NCBI GenBank assembly: GCA_947652605.1
Contig: OX393576.1
Span: 64,270,966-64,334,965 of the forward strand
DNA: 64,000 nucleotides
Origin: Elmis aenea
Taxonomy: Eukaryota; Arthropoda; Insecta; Coleoptera; Elmidae
Direction of reading: 5' to 3'
Part shown: positions 59,197 to 64,000 of the stretch, in pieces
How positions within the stretch are numbered: the first letter of the stretch is position 1
Layout: the number at the start of each line of letters is the position of its first letter
Notes under the pieces: generated by a model
What the model was told of the DNA's origin: nothing
Database searches by the model: none
What the model saw: the letters and a program-made list of their open reading frames with translations, nothing else
Program-made: the position numbers and the translations under genes

Positions 59197-60005
59197 ATAC
59201 CTAACTTAAATATTTCAAATAAAAAATACATTTATATTCATTTAAAAACAATATAAAACTGTTTTAATGAATTACTAAAACATTATATTATTCGACTATA
59301 AATTAAAATAACAAAAAATAAACGAAAATTAAGACAATCACAAAAATATATTCATAATACTGTAGTACATAGCACTATAACATCGTTAACAAATAACAAA
59401 AAAGGAGCATATAATTAATTAGTCATCATTATGCTGACTGATCATTTTAAATGGATAAAATCATAGTAAACATTTGTTTTGTGTGGTTTACAATATCGCC
59501 TTACATTTTTTATAAATTGATAATTATTATTTTTACAGCAAAAAGATCAGTCTCGCACATTACATACTATTTTGACATTTTTATGCTAAAATGAGATAAT
59601 AATGATCTACAACGGATTATTAAGAAAATTATAAATGCTTTTTAAATATGAAAATGTATTTTGAATACAGATTTGAAAGTTAGACATTTTTTCTTTCTTG
59701 ATTCTCCCAAAACAATTAATTATATTTAGTTGAGTACTTTATACTAAAAAAAACACTATAACTATTTGACTTATTAACGAATACATAACAACATTTATGC
59801 ATTTATTATACAGCAAATATAAAAAAAGCATTTATATACCCTTAAACATATAATAATAGATCATTGTTCACAATGAGCAATTAAAATTAAAATTACAAAG
59901 AAATCAAATTAATGTATTATGTATAACCAAAAAAATGTAAAAAAAAACACAAAGGTCTGAAGTATATAATCCTTCAAACTTCACCTCCTTTATCCCATTT
60001 AGGCT
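59197..60005. other. Very AT-rich spacer
   Basis: Extremely AT-rich, no feature seen. Its last part (59930-60005) may be distal P-element sequence following the minus-strand frame. Confidence 0.45.
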
Positions 60006-60326
60006 TTACAATTTACCTCGGCTCATCACATTTAAAGCGGCACCAACACTTGTACTAAAGACCTGTGCACACGCTGATACCTTTATTTTCTTAATTTTGG
60101 ACGGATAAGCATGAAACTCATTTAATTTTGGCATTATTCTAAGCTTACCGAATTTGCAAATCCTAAAATGTCTATTAACCATTGCTGGGTCTTTTCCTGT
60201 AATTTTAGGATTTGCAGTAGCCACAACCCAATTATTGTACCGAGCAGGCTCGCGATGGGGATCAGGGAAATTGTGCATGGTTTTTTCTGCACTGCTGCAG
60301 TTTATAATGCAACATTTTGTTTTCAT
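60006..60326 (-). pseudogene. P-element/THAP transposase internal-deletion derivative
   Basis: An open 106-codon frame. Residues 1-57 look like the DNA-binding THAP zinc finger of P-type transposases: C5..C10 (KCCIINC), FP at 20-21, W33, a P47, and RIC at 55-57. The C-x-x-H pair should follow, but the next residues are KFGKL and the histidine is missing. Residues 61-98 (KLRIMPKLNEFH, then KIKVSACAQVFSTSVGAAL) resemble the distal P/THAP9 segment with the KxKLAxQxFSxxVAAA motif. Several hundred residues, including most of the catalytic region, have been skipped. The join contains GGTAAGC, so a leftover splice donor is possible. A stop follows at GKL. Comparable internally deleted P elements in flies encode repressors, but whether this one is expressed is unknown. 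It may be simply a fossil. Confidence 0.6.
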
Positions 60327-61180
60327 GTTTAATGTTTTCTTAACTTTTTAAAAATATTTTATATTACGCAGATGAAATTTTTACTTTTCACTTTATAATA
60401 AATGACAGGTGACGCCCGGTATCTATTATCATTTTAAATTTAAATTTCCGCGCTACTGTGTTAGCAACCAATCATAATAATGTGTGTGATTGTTCCCCTA
60501 CTTAAATTAATGGAATCTGTAACTATTTTAAACATTTTCACTAGCGCCACCTGGATAGTCCGCTTGGTACTAAATCGAAATACGGAACAGCATTGCATAT
60601 AGCAGTTCCACCCCCCTGATAGTGACTCTGGCTGACAAAAACATAACCTCTATGACAGATGAAAACTAGCAATGTAGGTAGGGAGGTGGATGTAAATGAA
60701 CACTGCACAAGCGCTTAGGGCAAAGTACAACAAAAATTAAAGAAACTATACAACCTACCCGTGTTACTTTAATCATTGGTCTCTCATACCTAATTTTTAC
60801 GAAAGTATAGAATGTTCAAAAAGAAAAAAGTTACACCGAGAAACAAACTGTCAACTTTTCAGATTTTTTCATCATTCTTCATGAAAACACTTGCAGATAT
60901 CTGAAATTTGTATGGATATTAAGTATTTAGAGACATAAAACAACCGATAAGACCCAAAAAGCTGAGTAACAAGTTGTTCCACAAAAACTAAAAATTTAAG
61001 AATAAGTCCTAATAAAAAGTTTAGAGATTATTTTCCTAATTTTTTCAGTTATAAAAAACTGTTTTAGAAATCTGCAATCTTTTTAAATATTAATAGCCAA
61101 CACCAAATCTTGCAACATTGCGGAAAATAATATAAACCTATGCTCTAGTCTAGATCTTACCTATAATAGGCGAGAATTGT
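60327..61180. other. Upstream of the P/THAP frame, no gene
   Basis: Unique, with less AT-rich parts at 60400-60680 (CCACCCCCCTGATAG, GGGAGGTGGATG). It could hold the 5' end of the P-like element; no terminal repeat was recognised. Confidence 0.4.
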
Positions 61181-62836
61181 AATAAGTTGGAAGGCGATTT
61201 GTTACAATTAAAGCAATAAAGTTAGTAAAAAACGAAGAATGCTAACATACTTTGACACTTTGTTAAGGCTTTTTAACACGAGAAACTTATTACTTTTTCC
61301 TTGTTATTGTTGAATACAATCAAAAACGTAAATCTATAATAAAGTTCGGTAACAGTGTCATCAGAAAACGGTAGGCATTAAAGGCACACATCGTTATCAG
61401 AACAAACTTAACGATAGGATCAAGTTTTATCGAACAAAGTTTAATGAGCTGGCAGGAGCAGGCCACCGCCGTGGAACGCTGTTAAAACTCCGGGAATAGG
61501 GGTACATTCCGGGGTGGGAATTGTTCCATTGTTGACTGAATGCGGGTTGCTGTAGGGCCACATACTCGGATTGAATAAAAGAGTCGAATATTCCCCCTAC
61601 GAGCCTCGGGTCACGTGTTTTCAGTTGAAACTTACTTTTGCGGTATGTATACCGCTGTATTTATGCAGTGTATGTGGTTTTGATGTCGATGACTGTTGTT
61701 CATAATATACTTTTGTACGGCTGTCCTGCTAAATACAGTTATTTATATCTCATTCTTCATTATGTTTGCACATAAACTCAGAATGCAGCTCATTTAAAAG
61801 CGAATCATTTCAACATACCGCACTTTAACTTAGCCAACTGTATCTAAACAAAACATTAACAATACATGAACAACAATTTTGTAGTGTTTACAAAAAGCAA
61901 AATTTGAATAGGAATTAATAATTTTTAAAAGCTGTATTGTATGATAATACTTGTATCATGCAAAATTACTTAATTCTGATAGAAATTTTTAAAAATCAAA
62001 AATGAAAACTAACGTTTAAATACACAATTAGTAACAAAAAATGTAGGAATTAAGTTTAGTTCATTAAAAAACGAACAGTTACTGTATTTTCATGAAAGGA
62101 AAAAGCTCAAAAAAGATAACTGAGTATAAAAATGAAAGTTTAGGTTATGGGAATGGCAAAAATCCTAAACAGATTAACTTAATAAAAAGATAACAGAAGG
62201 AAAAATGCAAATACTCTTAATTCTTAGCAGGATAAGATCAAATTAAAAATAAACGAGGATTTGCAGCGAGTCACAATAAGTTCCGAATAATATTTAATTG
62301 TAAGCAGTGGCGAAAAGTGTGCGCCCCAATTATATTCGGTGTGACTGATAGAGCAGAATCCATTTTTAAAATCGCTAAAATTTATTTTAGCCTTCATAAA
62401 TTTGCAACAAAGTCGTAGAAAAATGGTCGAGGATTCCATACCGTAAAAGGGTCATTTATGTGATAACGATAGCAAATAAAAAATAGTGTCCATAAAATTT
62501 CATTGACCGCCTATAAAAATATTGAAGAGGGTCAGTGTGGTTCGCTTCCAGAAAATGCTATGAATTCTAAGTAAGCGTATACATTACGTTTGTGCTGAGG
62601 TTAAATTTTTTAGAAATAAAACACTGAACATTATTGGACGAATATACAGCTCATTATTTATTAGCGGAAGACGTAAGGGGAACTTCCCGAATTCGACAAA
62701 GATTGAGTTGCATTACGGGCCTATAAATTGAGTTTAGGCAGTTCTTGTATTGCGTCTAATATTTATTTCGGTTATCAAAACTAAAATAATTAAAAACTTT
62801 ATTTATTTAATTAGTCGTAAGTCCTTCAACCGCCAG
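61181..62836. other. Spacer with a unique GC-richer patch
   Basis: Positions 61440-61625 are clearly less AT-rich and unique (GGCCACCGCCGTGGAACG, TCGGGTCACGTG with an E-box). A hAT-like CAGTGGCGAAAAGTGTGCGC tip sits at 62306 without a partner. No coding evidence. Confidence 0.4.
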
Positions 62837-63122
62837 CAGTGGCGTAGCGACGGGGGGGCAAGGGGGGTATCGATGCCTCAGGCGCCAGTCTTGGGGGGCG
62901 CCGCGAAGACAAAATATGTTTGCGTTTATTTTTCTTTTTTAAAGCCAGAAAACTAAAATGCCAATATAATTTTAAATTTTGCTCACATTTTCATTACAGT
63001 GTATTAGAATAAATAATACATTATTTTACTTGAAACTCACAAATTACAATAAAAATACGGCCTAGGGGGGAGGGCAAAAAAATTATATGCCCCGGGTGCC
63101 GTTTACCCTCGCTACGCCTCTG
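62837..63122. mobile_element. hAT MITE (CAGTGGCGTAGCGA family), complete
   Basis: Ends CAGTGGCGTAGCGACGGGG and, reversed, CAGAGGCGTAGCGAGGG. The flanking 8-mers ACCGCCAG (62829-62836) and ACCGTCAG (63123-63130) match at 7 of 8. G-rich and C-rich subterminal blocks surround an AT-rich middle. A truncated copy lies at 17743-17941. Confidence 0.85.
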
Positions 63123-63130
63123 ACCGTCAG

Positions 63131-64000
63131 CTGTAGGACTGTTGTGCTGACTGTATGTACTTCCTAATAAAGCATTTTTAGGACAACCTTTCGTGCTCTT
63201 TCTTTATAAGTGGGTTAGATTTCACCAAATTTGTTGCTACTTATGCCAAGTCTGCTTATTCCGTGAGGTGCAAATTTTGGAGAAAATACCAGTGATTTAT
63301 ATATTTTTTGATATTCTAAGAGTAAAGAGTGGCAGTTTTTTTTTAAACACTGTGGGTGGCTCATTTTGTCTCAGTAGGGAGCTAAATTTGCAGTAGAGTA
63401 GAGCATCAAATATGCACTTTATTATCATGTGGGTCATGACTCATGAGCCACCCCTTGAATTTTAAAAAATCTAAGTTTTTTATGAAGATTGGAGTTCTGA
63501 GCTTTGTCAAACTATAGGGCATGCAGTTTGTATCCTTTCCTCCAATTTTCAGCACAAAAACTTTCAAGTTTTATAATGAAATGAAAAAATGTAAGAGACT
63601 TCGTGGAAAAATGGCTCAAATCACCCCACGCGACGGTACTATGTAGATCATCCTCGTCCCCCCACCTCCAGATTAAAGATTATTTTGATTGAAAACAGGT
63701 TAATGTCAATGTATGAATATAACCATTTATTAAACTAACTTGCGATTAAATACTCACATTTAATGATTTTATAATAACGACTGAAAGTAATTTTTTTGAT
63801 TTCTCAAAAACATGAAAACGTGACATATCAACTTCTGCCATAACGCCACAGATATGATATTGCCTCCTTTTTGTATTTATGTAGCATTGAACTTCTTCGT
63901 GAAAGCTGAAACATCAGCTACAGAAATAGTTGTGAAGAGTTTATTGCCACCACAGATAATTTGAAAAACTTTTAAATAGGTTAAAACGCAAACTATTAAA
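63131..64000. other. No gene recognised
   Basis: AT-rich; a 67-codon plus frame (63193-63396) has a hydrophobic start but no domain. Nothing else supportable up to the window end. Confidence 0.5.

Noticed and set aside
1..64000. tRNA genes and tRNA-derived SINEs
   Set aside because: Scanned by eye for A-box/B-box pairs and cloverleaf-like arrangements; none was convincing.

Overview
This is an AT-rich eukaryotic window, most likely from an insect and plausibly a beetle. The lineage is inferred only from the transposon repertoire: TA-flanked elements with CAGGGTG tips and DUF4817-type transposases, hAT MITEs, Jockey-like and RTE-like LINEs, and a P-element/THAP remnant. I found no convincing host protein-coding gene, no tRNA or rRNA, no CRISPR array and no operon-like organisation. 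The stretch reads as intergenic DNA, or a long intron, that has been colonised repeatedly by transposons. Nearly every open reading frame longer than 60 codons is either a piece of a decayed transposase or reverse transcriptase, or a chance frame inside a repeat.

Layout. 0-7.3 kb: a 16-bp minisatellite, a hAT element carrying a second hAT MITE inside it (both with 8-bp target duplications), a second GGAGC-rich hAT MITE with a perfect 8-bp duplication, a Jockey-like LINE remnant, and a small GGCC-rich hAT MITE. 8.2-10 kb: an RTE-like LINE remnant. 11-18 kb: a near-perfect palindromic MITE, a 1.5-kb foldback, and a 1.28-kb TA-flanked element with at least three other repeats inside it, one of them a perfect hairpin. 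19.5-24.5 kb: a foldback with 14-16 bp arrays (two copies) and a 557-bp MITE. 25.9-33.7 kb: three elements, two of which carry pieces of the same DUF4817-type transposase. 35-40 kb: a LINE remnant, a chimeric MITE and another 1.5-kb foldback. 43-47 kb: a CpG-rich island, a 732-bp MITE and two hAT remnants. 49-54 kb: a MITE, a minus-strand DUF4817 transposase remnant, a LINE 3' end, and a tandemly duplicated hAT dimerisation domain. 58-64 kb: two abutting palindromic MITEs, a P-element/THAP deletion derivative and a hAT MITE with a 7/8 target duplication.

Most notable: (i) a box resembling GGGRATCTCG sits about 30 bp inside the tip of many otherwise unrelated CAGGGT-ended families; (ii) several 1-1.5 kb foldbacks look like inverted duplications of the 5' end of a transposon, two of them including the transposase start; (iii) a MITE whose core is a duplicated hairpin separated by three copies of TACTCTCGAGAGTA; (iv) an open 106-codon frame joining a P-type THAP domain to a distal transposase segment; (v) minisatellite-armed foldbacks. 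Coordinates of decayed elements are approximate where their ends are degraded.
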